From Endozoicomonas sp965198415 (GTDB taxonomy: Bacteria; Pseudomonadota; Gammaproteobacteria; Pseudomonadales; Endozoicomonadaceae), in the NCBI GenBank assembly GCA_965198415.1, contig CBDAPN010000029.1, positions 562,545 through 626,544 on the forward strand: a stretch of 64,000 bases of DNA, written 5' to 3'. The notes beneath the pieces were generated by a model that saw only the letters and a program-made list of their open reading frames with translations, was not told where the DNA came from and did no database searches. Positions 28,522 through 37,151 of the stretch are shown one piece after another. Every line of letters begins with the position of its first letter. Position 1 is the first letter of the stretch. The translations under genes were made by a program, and so were the position numbers.

Positions 28522-29739
28522 TTAAGACTCCTTTTGTGTGCTGCGGTACACCGCTTCCAGCTCGCGAATTTTTTCTTTCGCCTTTTTGTTTTTCTTCAGA
28601 TCAACACCCAGATGCTGGTAGATACTTTTCCCCAGAGCGATCAGGGTTTCAAGGAGATCACTACCCCAACCTTCTGATTTCGCCTGAGTGAATAGCTGAC
28701 TCAGGTCATTGCCCAGTGGGCAACCTGCTCCAGCGCCTTGGCTTTCCCCTCTCTCCATGCGCTGGCGCACGGCATCCATTGCCACTTCTTCAGGAGCCAT
28801 GGTCGCCAGCCGGGCCTGCTCTTTGCGGGCTTCTTCCTGACTCTGAAGTTCCTGCCGCTGTTTCTCCACGCCAGCCTCATCTTTGTCCATATGGCCGTAA
28901 CCGGTAGCGGTTTTGGCACCTATCCCCCAGAACATAAGCGCGTCTTCCAACCACAACATGGCCTGACCCAACTGTTCAGAGGTAACCCCACAGCCTTCAC
29001 GGGGAGCCAGGCCAAACAGAAAGCTGGCTTTTTTACACACCAAAAAGGGAACCGGTACCGGGCTGTGCCAGTCGCCGGGCAGTACATCGGCCTGCATTGC
29101 CTGATCGCTGCCACCCTTTTCATACCACTTGCCACTGTGGGGCGTCATGATATCCGTTATCAGTTCTACCTTTGCTGTAGGGATGGCATCAAAAAACACC
29201 AGCGCACCGGCACGGTTATCCTGCCCGCACTCATCAGGGCTTTTGCTTTCACTGCCAAATAGCTGGTAAACCAGCGCACGATCACAGGTTCCGGCAGGGA
29301 TCAGCTCCCGCTCTGCCCAGGCCCGTACCAGACCCTTTACGGTTGAGCCGGGAATCCACGGGGTACCCAGGGTTGGATGCCAGCTGAAACCATTTTCCAC
29401 CGGGTGAGCATTCCCCATGCCAGTGACAAAGTGCCAGTCCAGCTTGAAAATACCGAACTCGCCACCAAGGCTGCTGATCATCTGAATACGACGATGGTTA
29501 GTTGATTTCAGTTGTTCAGCATTGCCGCAGGAACCACAAACCGCTTTAATCCACTGGCCTTTTGCCTTGGCGGACACACTCCAGTCGGAATCGTAGCGAT
29601 TAAAAAAACGCTCGAACCAGAGGCCCTTGTGATACGTGGAGTTGTGTTCAGTAAACCGGCCATCCTCAGAGGATGCAACCGACCGCATTTCCAGTTCCTT
29701 ATAAAGCGGGGCTTGACAAGGTGAGGATGGATGGTTCAT
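28522..29739 (-). CDS. cmr6: Type III-B RAMP protein Cmr6
   Basis: 405 aa with a RAMP fold. WIPGSTVKGLVRAW (near residues 128-141) is the first RAMP helix motif and GIGAKTATGYG the C-terminal glycine-rich loop. A long Gln/Glu-rich C-terminal extension follows the RAMP core. Cmr6 caps the backbone of the Cmr effector complex near the crRNA 3' end. The start overlaps the cmr5 stop by four bases. Last gene of the minus-strand operon cas2-cas1 stub-cas2-cmr1-cas10-cmr3-cmr4-cmr5-cmr6. A partial duplicate is at 25711-26120. Confidence 0.9.
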   Translation of the reverse strand: MNHPSSPCQAPLYKELEMRSVASSEDGRFTEHNSTYHKGLWFERFFNRYDSDWSVSAKAKGQWIKAVCGSCGNAEQLKSTNHRRIQMISSLGGEFGIFKLDWHFVTGMGNAHPVENGFSWHPTLGTPWIPGSTVKGLVRAWAERELIPAGTCDRALVYQLFGSESKSPDECGQDNRAGALVFFDAIPTAKVELITDIMTPHSGKWYEKGGSDQAMQADVLPGDWHSPVPVPFLVCKKASFLFGLAPREGCGVTSEQLGQAMLWLEDALMFWGIGAKTATGYGHMDKDEAGVEKQRQELQSQEEARKEQARLATMAPEEVAMDAVRQRMERGESQGAGAGCPLGNDLSQLFTQAKSEGWGSDLLETLIALGKSIYQHLGVDLKKNKKAKEKIRELEAVYRSTQKES

Positions 29740-30236
29740 TCCTGCCCCTCCTTCCCGTCATCCTTGAGCAATGCCCGGGCAAACTGCCGTACCCAAACCA
29801 GCAGCGCCTGACACTCCACCTGAGCCAGCCGGTAGCAACTCTGATCATGGCTGACCAGCGCCTGCATCAGGTCGGCACTTTTGTTGTCAAAGGTGGTGTT
29901 GTCAAAGATGTTGCGCTCATTGTCACACAGCCATTGACTGACCAGCTGATAAAGTGCCGCCCAGCCTTTTGCCTCAACGCCCTTGCCGGATTGCTTGCTA
30001 AAGACAAAGGCCATTGCCTGACCAATGCCGTTCATTTGTACCAGCGCAGGCAGTGAATTGGCATAAGCCCGGAAGCGACTCGCTTCCTCTTTATTCACCA
30101 GCGCCGAGACCTGTTTAAAGGCAAAGGCTGCCCGCTGTTGCTGAATGGTCTGAGTCACTGGTTCGACTGCTGGCTTAGAGCGAACAGCGATACTAGAAAC
30201 CCGCACCGCAGGTGATGGTTTACGATGTTTGCCCAT
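29736..30236 (-). CDS. cmr5: Type III-B small subunit Cmr5
   Basis: 166 aa from ATG 30236, which lies at the cmr4 stop and is preferred over the longer frame from 30272. All-helical small subunit (QQQRAAFAFKQVSALVNKEE) that lines the target-RNA channel with Cmr4. Position between cmr4 and cmr6 supports the call. The N-terminal 35 residues are basic and longer than usual for Cmr5. Confidence 0.85.
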   Translation of the reverse strand: MGKHRKPSPAVRVSSIAVRSKPAVEPVTQTIQQQRAAFAFKQVSALVNKEEASRFRAYANSLPALVQMNGIGQAMAFVFSKQSGKGVEAKGWAALYQLVSQWLCDNERNIFDNTTFDNKSADLMQALVSHDQSCYRLAQVECQALLVWVRQFARALLKDDGKEGQE

Positions 30237-30238
30237 GA

Positions 30239-31105
30239 TCACCCCTCCTGCCGACGAATGTTGACACTGCACCAGCCCATACCGGTGGTCTCATTGCCAC
30301 CGAGTTGCAGATAGGGCTTCTGGCCAAACAGCACTTCGGTCATCTGGCCAAGCAGGGCGACAGACGACAACGCCCCCTGGCGGGCATCCATGGCGGTCAG
30401 GCCGAAATAGAGTACTGTGTCCGCAGGCAGGCTTTCCTCATGCCAAAGAGCGCCGGGTGCAACGGTTTTGGTCTCATTATTGATTCTGATATGGGCCTGA
30501 ACCGCAATGGCAGCCTGACAGATATGGGCAAAATCCGCATTGTGAATAACGGTGAGTTTGTCGTGCAATTCATCCGCACGATCACCCATCAACGGTGCCA
30601 GTAGGGTAGCGATTATCTCCTCCAGCTCAGCTTTCTGGCTTTCAAAGGCGTACTCTTCCAAAAATAACCGGCCACCACCGTTAACGACCAGCGCCGTATT
30701 ACGCTGAATCTCTGGCACAGTAACCGGCTGGCAAACACCGAAACGCACACCATCACGAGCCAGACGCCTCAGAATCTCCGGACAGGTTACCCAGCGGTAA
30801 TGCCCGGTCAGGGAGCGCACTGGCAGCAGGGCAAGGCGTGCATCCGCAACCAGCAAGGCACCGGCAAATTCACTGCCGGTGGTCGAGGCACTGCCAAAAA
30901 TGGGCTCAATCCACTCCACATTATTATCAAACTGCTTTTCTGCTTTGGCTCGCAGTGCACCTTTAACGGCGGAGCCAAATACGCAGGGCCAGCCGGTGGC
31001 TTTTTCCCGCATAATTGGCAGATCGACGACACCGTTGCTTTCGCCGCTGCCTGCGTGGATCTGGGTTTCTGCCACCAGGCCAATCATTGCTGAAGTGTTG
31101 GTCAT
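30239..31105 (-). CDS. cmr4: Type III-B backbone RNase Cmr4
   Basis: 288 aa. N-terminal IHAGSGESNGVVDLPIMRE contains Asp28, corresponding to the catalytic aspartate used by Cmr4 to cut target RNA at 6-nt steps. FGSAVKGALR is the RAMP helix and GGNETTGMGWC the glycine-rich loop. Multiple Cmr4 copies form the complex backbone along the crRNA. 15 bases after cmr3. Catalytic residue intact, so target RNA cleavage is expected. Confidence 0.92.
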   Translation of the reverse strand: MTNTSAMIGLVAETQIHAGSGESNGVVDLPIMREKATGWPCVFGSAVKGALRAKAEKQFDNNVEWIEPIFGSASTTGSEFAGALLVADARLALLPVRSLTGHYRWVTCPEILRRLARDGVRFGVCQPVTVPEIQRNTALVVNGGGRLFLEEYAFESQKAELEEIIATLLAPLMGDRADELHDKLTVIHNADFAHICQAAIAVQAHIRINNETKTVAPGALWHEESLPADTVLYFGLTAMDARQGALSSVALLGQMTEVLFGQKPYLQLGGNETTGMGWCSVNIRRQEG

Positions 31106-31120
31106 CTTTTATTCCTTAAA

Positions 31121-32302
31121 TCAGTTCCACAAGCCGCAGAAGATCTGGCCCTGCTGGTGTGTATTGGTATCCGCTGGGCGCAGGGTTGCACCGTGCAGCT
31201 GTTTGATTGCCTGTTCAAGGCTGAGCGGTTCACCGGCCAGTCGAACAAAATAACAACTGCCCGCCGGGGTTAAGGAGCGCACAGGGGTCGGGGCGCTGTT
31301 TTTCAGATCCCAGCCTCCACGGCGGATCGCCTTGCCGACCACACAGCACTCCAGCAACAGCTCAATACCGTTGATGTTACCAAGCCACCTGTCTACGCCA
31401 TCCTGCTGCACCGGGGTAAAACCCGGTAACGGTGTACCCTGGTCATTGGCAAGGTCTGTATCGTTTGCCAATATCAGGATCAACCCCTGTGTTTTGGCAT
31501 TCGCTACCGGTGCCACGGGCAGTGGCTGGCTGCCCTGACGCAGGGTTAAATGGGCCATACGCCCCTCACCACCCGTGCGCTGTATGGCACTGGCCGCCAA
31601 GGTGGACGACAAATGGCTTGCTAATTGTTCAGGTAAACCGGCTTCCAGCGAGAGCCTGATATCGGTGGCCAGACGGATATGATGGGTCTGGTAGAGCTGA
31701 CCCTCTTTGGCTGTGCCGGTCTGATTATTGCGACCAATGCCGAGACGGGGTTCATAAGTGACCAGCTTGCTTTGCGGAATCAGCTCAATTCCATCCAACC
31801 CGTTTCCGGCCAGAATGCGACCTAGATCGTCCGCAGTGACCCATGTTTTTTCCAGCGTTGCTGCCCCCTCTACTTTATGAGCCAGCTCAGGCAGACGCAC
31901 CCTGCCAAGGTCGCAGTGCACCGGTTCACCCGGTTGCAGGCGCACGATTTTTTGCTGGTTGTCGCCATAGGCCAGCAGGCAAAGTGGCACCGGATAGAGC
32001 ATTTCCCGCCGGTTGTTTTGCTCCCGCACCAACCGTACATCACCGAACTCAATACCACCATTAAGCCAGTATTGAAGATCCTGTCCATCCACAGACCGGG
32101 TTTCGATCCCTTTGGCAAATTGTTGCCAGTTGACGCCAAGGCTATTTCCAAGCAACGTTTTCACGCTCCCCGCCAGTGTGCGGGCCGGGGGAGGAAACAG
32201 GCTGCTAAGCCGGGCCGCCCCTGTTGCATCATGGGGGCGGGATTCCCGGAAGAACCAGCTGTCCACCGGTTCAAAATCTATCTGGTATCGGTTCAGGCTC
32301 AT
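31121..32302 (-). CDS. cmr3: Type III-B crRNA 5'-handle binding protein Cmr3
   Basis: 393 aa from ATG 32302, which overlaps the cas10 stop (ATGA); a longer frame from 32344 would overlap cas10 by 46 bases. The N-terminus MSLNRYQIDFEPVDSWFFRE matches Cmr3 (xDxWFFRxxRPF). FPPPARTLAGSVKTLL is the RAMP helix. Cmr3 pairs with Cas10/Cmr2 and binds the ATTGAGAC-type 5' handle. Coupled to cas10. Confidence 0.88.
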   Translation of the reverse strand: MSLNRYQIDFEPVDSWFFRESRPHDATGAARLSSLFPPPARTLAGSVKTLLGNSLGVNWQQFAKGIETRSVDGQDLQYWLNGGIEFGDVRLVREQNNRREMLYPVPLCLLAYGDNQQKIVRLQPGEPVHCDLGRVRLPELAHKVEGAATLEKTWVTADDLGRILAGNGLDGIELIPQSKLVTYEPRLGIGRNNQTGTAKEGQLYQTHHIRLATDIRLSLEAGLPEQLASHLSSTLAASAIQRTGGEGRMAHLTLRQGSQPLPVAPVANAKTQGLILILANDTDLANDQGTPLPGFTPVQQDGVDRWLGNINGIELLLECCVVGKAIRRGGWDLKNSAPTPVRSLTPAGSCYFVRLAGEPLSLEQAIKQLHGATLRPADTNTHQQGQIFCGLWN

Positions 32303-34245
32303 TGCCGGTTCTCCCTGCCCATCTCTTTTGTGGCCAGAAACCACACCAATTTCAGGGCATGGTCACAAAATATGCCCGACTCTCGTTCGACCCTGCCATC
32401 TTTGCGGTAATAGCGTCGGCACTGCTCAATCAGATCGTGACAGAGTTGCTCCGGTTCAATACCGTCAACCTTGCCGGACTGCAACCAGTACGTTTTCAAT
32501 AACGCTTCCAGAGACTGTTCACAGAGATCGGAATCTGGCCATAGCCTGCCATCGGGCAGCAAAGTGGCAAACAGGCTCTCTGCCTTGTTCAGAAAACCAC
32601 GGGCAAAACCACTGTTGGCCTCAACGGCCTGACGAACCGTAGCTGCCAATGCGGGAATTGTTAATTGACCTTCGTCGTTCACTACCCAACTCCAGGGTGC
32701 GCTCCATTCCAGGTGCTGGCCTCCGGACTTCCATACCCTGACTGCCAGGGCATCCCGGCCAGTCTTATCTTTGGCGATAACATCCAGCAGCTGATGGGCA
32801 TCGTGAAGGCCGTGGGCCAGTGGTGATTTGATATGGCAGAACTCAATGGCAGCAGAAATACTGGTGTTGATGCCGTGGCCCGTGCGGGCTCTCTCAAAGC
32901 ACTGTTCCCACACCTGACGAATGGCATAAGCACAGGTCATGGCGTCCTCAACAGTGACCAGAGCCAGCACATCGTCACCGCCGGCATAGACCAGAAAACC
33001 GTTATGATGCTCAACCACACCTTTTACCTTTGCAGTAAAGGCGTTAAGGGCTTCGCTGATTGGCCGCTGTTTAGCCTGATCGCTCATCTGGCTGCCAAGG
33101 CTATCGCCATCCATCAGCAGAATGGCATAAAAGGGCGAGGGTTCTGTACCGGTGATTTTTTTCACTTCACGCAAAGCGTTAAGAGCCTGCTCACCCTTTT
33201 GTCCCTTAGCTTCTTTGGCAAGGATAAAATCGAACAGGTACTGGCCATCCAGACGCTCCCATGCCGGCCTTTCGGGTAACCGCTCAAGGGCATCACGGAC
33301 GCATTTCAAGCTGGTGTTGTCCCCTTCGCCACTGCCTTCCAACGCCGACAACCGAGCGTGCAACTGTTCCAAAAGTAAACAATTCTCAGGGTCTACTTTG
33401 GTAATGGTTGCTGCCAGCCAGTGCGCTGCAGCAAGATGACTGACAGAAGGCACATGTCTGGGCAACTGCCAGCCATAAAGTGTCCACCCTCCCGGCATGG
33501 TTGCACTGAGGCTGGCAAACACATGGACAAACCGGCGTTTGATATAAGCCAGGGTACACAGATGTTCGGTCTCACGAAGATCGGTTTTAATGGCTCGTCC
33601 CTGTTCCCGTATCTGTTGCCAGAAGTTGCGAACTTCCTGACCCGGACGGGGCTGACCAGATAACTCCTGCCAACCATCCATCATCATGCATTTAACACCG
33701 GGTTCTTCCGGAGCAGACCAGTTGCGCCAGTTTTTGCGCCGGTCCAACAGGTTGGTGGCTTGCGCATCCTCCGTTATGCACCAGCTGATCTCAAAGAAGT
33801 GGCGGTTCTGTCTCTCCCAGATCACTTTGGTGATCTCCCGCTGTGCCGGATCGAGGTTCTTCAGATCCATGTCCCAGACCCGTTGCCCCAGTGCAAGCCA
33901 TGCCTCACGAACTGTTTCGATCACCCGCTGCGGTTGGAAATCTTCGGGAACCGTTGCACTGATTGCCTTGAAGCGATTGGGGATGGAACCCTGAGTGGGC
34001 TCGGTACCGGGTTCTCCCTTGCCTTCCAGCCAGTTCAGGAAGTTCTGTTCTGGCAGGGGAAAATTGATCTCGCCCTGCTGTTTTTTCACCGCCACCATGG
34101 CCACTCCAGCCAGCCATGACAGCAGGAAGGAGCCTGCCCAGAAATCCCGCGTTCGCCTGGCCTGGGCAACAAACCCCTGCACGGGGCCAAGGGTCAGGTG
34201 AAAGTATTGGCTGTTATGGCCAGTACTGATGGTCTTAGTGCCCAT
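32299..34245 (-). CDS. cas10: Cas10/Cmr2, cyclic oligoadenylate synthase, no HD domain
   Basis: 648 aa from ATG 34245. It begins almost directly with YFHLTLGPVQGFVAQARRTRD, the start of the Cmr2 palm region, so the usual N-terminal HD nuclease domain is absent. The second palm carries YAGGDDVLAL (GGDD near residue 435), the active site for ATP-to-cOA synthesis. SMSAAIEFCH-like palm motifs follow. DNase activity should be lacking, while cOA signalling should be retained. This fits the two CARF proteins downstream (38759, 44537). Overlaps cmr1 by 11 bases. Confidence 0.9.
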   Translation of the reverse strand: MGTKTISTGHNSQYFHLTLGPVQGFVAQARRTRDFWAGSFLLSWLAGVAMVAVKKQQGEINFPLPEQNFLNWLEGKGEPGTEPTQGSIPNRFKAISATVPEDFQPQRVIETVREAWLALGQRVWDMDLKNLDPAQREITKVIWERQNRHFFEISWCITEDAQATNLLDRRKNWRNWSAPEEPGVKCMMMDGWQELSGQPRPGQEVRNFWQQIREQGRAIKTDLRETEHLCTLAYIKRRFVHVFASLSATMPGGWTLYGWQLPRHVPSVSHLAAAHWLAATITKVDPENCLLLEQLHARLSALEGSGEGDNTSLKCVRDALERLPERPAWERLDGQYLFDFILAKEAKGQKGEQALNALREVKKITGTEPSPFYAILLMDGDSLGSQMSDQAKQRPISEALNAFTAKVKGVVEHHNGFLVYAGGDDVLALVTVEDAMTCAYAIRQVWEQCFERARTGHGINTSISAAIEFCHIKSPLAHGLHDAHQLLDVIAKDKTGRDALAVRVWKSGGQHLEWSAPWSWVVNDEGQLTIPALAATVRQAVEANSGFARGFLNKAESLFATLLPDGRLWPDSDLCEQSLEALLKTYWLQSGKVDGIEPEQLCHDLIEQCRRYYRKDGRVERESGIFCDHALKLVWFLATKEMGRENRQ

Positions 34246-35422
34246 ACAAGGTCTCCAGTCCATCGAAGCGGTTCATAAAATCGTGGATGACTTGCCACTG
34301 CGGATCAACAGTGACGCTATACGTGGCTCGTGGATTTTTAACCTTTACTTCCATCTCCAATTCTGGTGGCAGAAACAGAGATTTCAAAAGTGCCTGAACC
34401 AGCAGGCACGAGCCATCGGGGAACTGGTGAATATGCGCCAGCAAGGGTGATGCCCGGCGACGATTCCCTGTGACCTCGGTATCAATTTTTGCGTTGTTAT
34501 GGCCACTCAAAAAATAATTGTGGGGCAAACCAAAAATGGCGCGTTGCGGTGCAGTGGCAGGCGGTTCACCTCTAGCAACCCGGTATGCCCAGTCATGATC
34601 ATCCCGGAAATTACGCTCGGCATCCTTACCAGCCACCTTGCCCTTTTGCCCCCAGCTTCGATACATCTGCTGCTCATCACCCAGACGCCTCAGCAAAGCG
34701 ATGGGATCACGCCCCTGAAGAGAGATATCCACTCTGCTCTGGCTGCAGAAAGCTGAATAAGGTGGCTCACTCTGCAATGCCTCGCACTTCGCCAATATGT
34801 CACGCAGCTGTTCTTTATATTCTGCAATAGTGGATGGCGCAGTGAGCTTGCCCCCCTTTAAACGCTCAATGCTCACGGAGCCCCAACCATGACGCGCCCG
34901 GCTTCCCAGAGCCCCCAGAAGACCAAAGCAGAGTACCGCCTCTTCTACCTGACGACGTTGATCGTCTGATAGCGTGGGAGCAAAGTGCAAATCAAGGGTA
35001 AAACTCCCCCGGATTGCCTCACGCAACATACCCTCTCTAAAGTTATAAAGCCCCATACCAAGCAGATATTGCAGACCGGGAGAGAGTGTGAACTCAGCCT
35101 GCTGTTGTTCTTGCCTGCTGATTCGCAGAGCCACCCTGGACTGCTGCGCCTGCACAACCTCTTTACCCTGATCGTCCCGCCCGTGGATATGTGCACCACC
35201 AAACAGCTCGCCTTCTTCTTTGTGGAGTTGCTGCAGTGCTGCTTTATCGGAAGAGTGCAACGTACGGATACGCGCCCAGTTCAGAGCCCGCCACCAGAAA
35301 CGTAACGCTCCCTTGATGGATGGAGGGCGAATAGTCTCGGGAATCTTTTGATCCGCGCCGCCCAAAAACATCGGTGTGGTGATGTTGAATTGCGCAGTCA
35401 ATAGTCTGCTGTGGTTATTCAT
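34235..35422 (-). CDS. cmr1: Type III-B RAMP protein Cmr1
   Basis: 395 aa. N-terminal TTPMFLGGADQ and IRPPSIKGALRFWWRAL are diagnostic Cmr1 motifs. GALGSRARHGWGSVSI is the glycine-rich loop. Cmr1 caps the crRNA 3' end of the Cmr complex with Cmr6. It is the first effector gene, about 110 bases downstream of the cas2 stop. Confidence 0.92.
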   Translation of the reverse strand: MNNHSRLLTAQFNITTPMFLGGADQKIPETIRPPSIKGALRFWWRALNWARIRTLHSSDKAALQQLHKEEGELFGGAHIHGRDDQGKEVVQAQQSRVALRISRQEQQQAEFTLSPGLQYLLGMGLYNFREGMLREAIRGSFTLDLHFAPTLSDDQRRQVEEAVLCFGLLGALGSRARHGWGSVSIERLKGGKLTAPSTIAEYKEQLRDILAKCEALQSEPPYSAFCSQSRVDISLQGRDPIALLRRLGDEQQMYRSWGQKGKVAGKDAERNFRDDHDWAYRVARGEPPATAPQRAIFGLPHNYFLSGHNNAKIDTEVTGNRRRASPLLAHIHQFPDGSCLLVQALLKSLFLPPELEMEVKVKNPRATYSVTVDPQWQVIHDFMNRFDGLETLYGH

Positions 35423-35530
35423 GGAAAATCGTTTCCTCCGGGGGAATACTTAATCTATGGTGGAGGTTGATACATCGTTTAAGGCTGACTGGGTAATGCC
35501 ATAAATCAGCAAAACAGACAGTTACACATT

Positions 35531-35824
35531 TTAAATGGTATCACCATACCAGTTAACCAGATTTGGGCCGGATTCAAAGTCGATACCTGCCGGCAGTGGA
35601 GAAACACCTTGCCAGCGAATGGGTGATGATGCTTTTTGCGGAAAAATACGAATATCGTCGTATTCCTCATCAATGATGTCTTGTAACTGATATTTTAGTT
35701 CGGAGATTTCGGTTCGACTGTATTCGCCATGAAAAACCGATTGCTGAAGCCACAAAGCCTCCTGTTTCAGCAGTGTGTGAACTCTCTGCAGACGTGCTTT
35801 GCTCGTTATGTCGTAGCAGATCAA
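35531..35824 (-). CDS. cas2: Cas2 (copy a)
   Basis: About 97 aa. ICYDITSKARLQRVHTLLK is the Cas2 ferredoxin-fold strand with the conserved Asp (YDI). The start is a TTG overlapping the TGA of the cas1 stub; upstream codons in frame (LSGNWLICYDI) match longer Cas2 N-termini, so the beginning may have been lost in the event that truncated cas1. Structural partner of Cas1 in spacer integration, probably idle without it. Confidence 0.8.
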   Translation of the reverse strand: MICYDITSKARLQRVHTLLKQEALWLQQSVFHGEYSRTEISELKYQLQDIIDEEYDDIRIFPQKASSPIRWQGVSPLPAGIDFESGPNLVNWYGDTI

Positions 35825-36003
35825 CCAATTTCCTGACAGGTACTGACCAGCCGCGATGGCAGATCAACAGAGTGCAGAAAAATAATCTGCTCCAGTCGAC
35901 GCAGGGGAATATTCCAGTGCTGTTTTTCGTTGCGGATAATCAGGCACTCACCACTACACATAAGTGTGAGCCCTTTTTGTGCAAGAACCAGTCTCTTATT
36001 CAT
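35821..36003 (-). pseudogene. cas1: cas1 stub, first 60 codons only
   Basis: MNKRLVLAQKGLTLMCSGE then IPLRRLEQIIFLHSVDLPS is the N-terminal beta domain of Cas1 (family length about 330). The frame ends at QEIG and the cas2 gene begins in the same bases, so roughly 800 bases of cas1 including all metal-binding residues are deleted. Starts by ATGA overlap with the other cas2. Not an active integrase. Confidence 0.75.
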
Positions 36004-36278
36004 ACGACCATCACCAGAGGTTCGAACAGAAAGGACTGTCCCCGACCGAGCCGGATAACCTCTTTCTGTCTGCTCACAGGCATACAAAACAGGGAGTCAT
36101 CTTCTTCAACAATGGCAGAGAGTGCCCAGTAGAGCTGCGCCAGCTCCCCGGGCCTCAACAAGCATTCAAATACAGACTTTTGCCTTCCAGCTGCCATTTT
36201 CCGCAGCTGGTAGAGCATTTTGGAGCGACGTTTGTTATCACAGATATCGTAGGCAAAAACCCAGGGAGTACCGACCAT
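36000..36278 (-). CDS. cas2: Cas2 (copy b)
   Basis: 92 aa. WVFAYDICDNKRRSKMLYQL carries the Cas2 first strand with catalytic-type Asp; the C-terminus ends FEPLVMVV. First gene of the cas operon; operator copy 3 lies 67 bases upstream. Two different Cas2 proteins flank a cas1 stub, an unusual order. Confidence 0.8.
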   Translation of the reverse strand: MVGTPWVFAYDICDNKRRSKMLYQLRKMAAGRQKSVFECLLRPGELAQLYWALSAIVEEDDSLFCMPVSRQKEVIRLGRGQSFLFEPLVMVV

Positions 36279-36344
36279 TGTTGACTATCCATTTGATTGT
36301 CTGACTTGTGGGTACTTTATCTGGAAACTGGAGAGGTGTGGGTA

Positions 36345-36360
36345 TTCACAAGGTTGTGGA
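36345..36360. promoter_or_regulatory. Island dyad operator, copy 3
   Basis: TTCACAAGGTTGTGGA, the dyad read in the other orientation, 67 bases upstream of the cas operon and abutting the terminal repeat of array 3. Confidence 0.75.
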
Positions 36361-36608
36361 GGGAGCAATATTTCAAAGCAGGGCAATGCGCAAACAGAGA
36401 AAAGCCCGCACCCATTCGCCTCTTACGTCTCAATCCCTTTCAAATCAGGGCAATGCGCAAACGGAAATCGATACTGAACGTGGTGCTCGGTCTTGGTACG
36501 TCTCAATCCCTTTCAAATCAGGGCAATGCGCAAACGGAAATCGATACTGAACGTGGTGCTCGGTCTTGGTACGTCTCAATCCCTTTCAAATCAGGGCAAT
36601 GCGCAAAC
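36360..36608 (-). CRISPR. CRISPR array 3, four repeats, three spacers
   Basis: Repeats at 36360 (degenerate), 36427, 36500 and 36573. The unit matches arrays 1 and 2 except GCGCAAAC replaces GGTCAAAC. Spacers are 31, 37 and 37 bp; the last two (36463-36499 and 36536-36572) are identical, so a 73-bp spacer-repeat unit was duplicated. Transcribed leftward; ATTGAGAC handle retained. Confidence 0.93.
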
Positions 36609-36695
36609 TCTACCACAAAAATAGCCCTTTGCAATCAATAAGTTACAAAGGGGGTTGAACGTGTTTTTCAATTGTCGCAGAGCGCTTAAAAAATA
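36609..36695 (-). promoter_or_regulatory. Leader of array 3
   Basis: Contains CCTTTGCAATCAATAAGTTA and TTGAACGTGTTTTTC, the conserved core seen beside arrays 1 and 2, which sets the orientation of all three arrays. Confidence 0.65.
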
Positions 36696-37151
36696 ACCCA
36701 TTTCATAAATACCAACTGTTGTCTGCAACTGATCATTTTATCATAGTTACATTCTCAAAGTGAGTTACTTTTTTACACTAGTCACACCTGTCTGGCTTGC
36801 CAGACGCTCCGCTTCTGCTCCCCACTGCCGGGCAATTCTCAGCAAATAGCGACGAACCCATTTTCGCCTTTCTGCCCAAAGACTGAACCATGTGATACAC
36901 CCACATTTAACCAGCTTACAGCCTTGTCTTTTAACATCAAAGCACTAATACAAACATGCCAACTGTGCTCGCCAGAATTCTAATGCCGCTTCAAGCCAAC
37001 CGGTCTCGACTTTCTCAGTACGCCTTTTAGCTTTTCAATTTCGACCATGAAATCGAGTATTTGAGTAACTTCTTTCAACATCTGACTCCTATATTGTAGA
37101 GACCAAACCCTATATTCAAAAACGGATGCGCACTAGAACCCCTCCGGCGAG
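36696..37151. other. Non-coding stretch with faint transposon-like remains
   Basis: No intact gene. On the minus strand a short run WAERRKWVRRYLLRIARQWG (about 36870-36810) looks coding but is isolated and ends in a stop. Probably an eroded mobile element; family not identified. Confidence 0.35.

Noticed and set aside
36297..36641. Plus-strand frame across array 3
   Set aside because: Reads through CRISPR repeats and is periodic only because of the 73-bp units.
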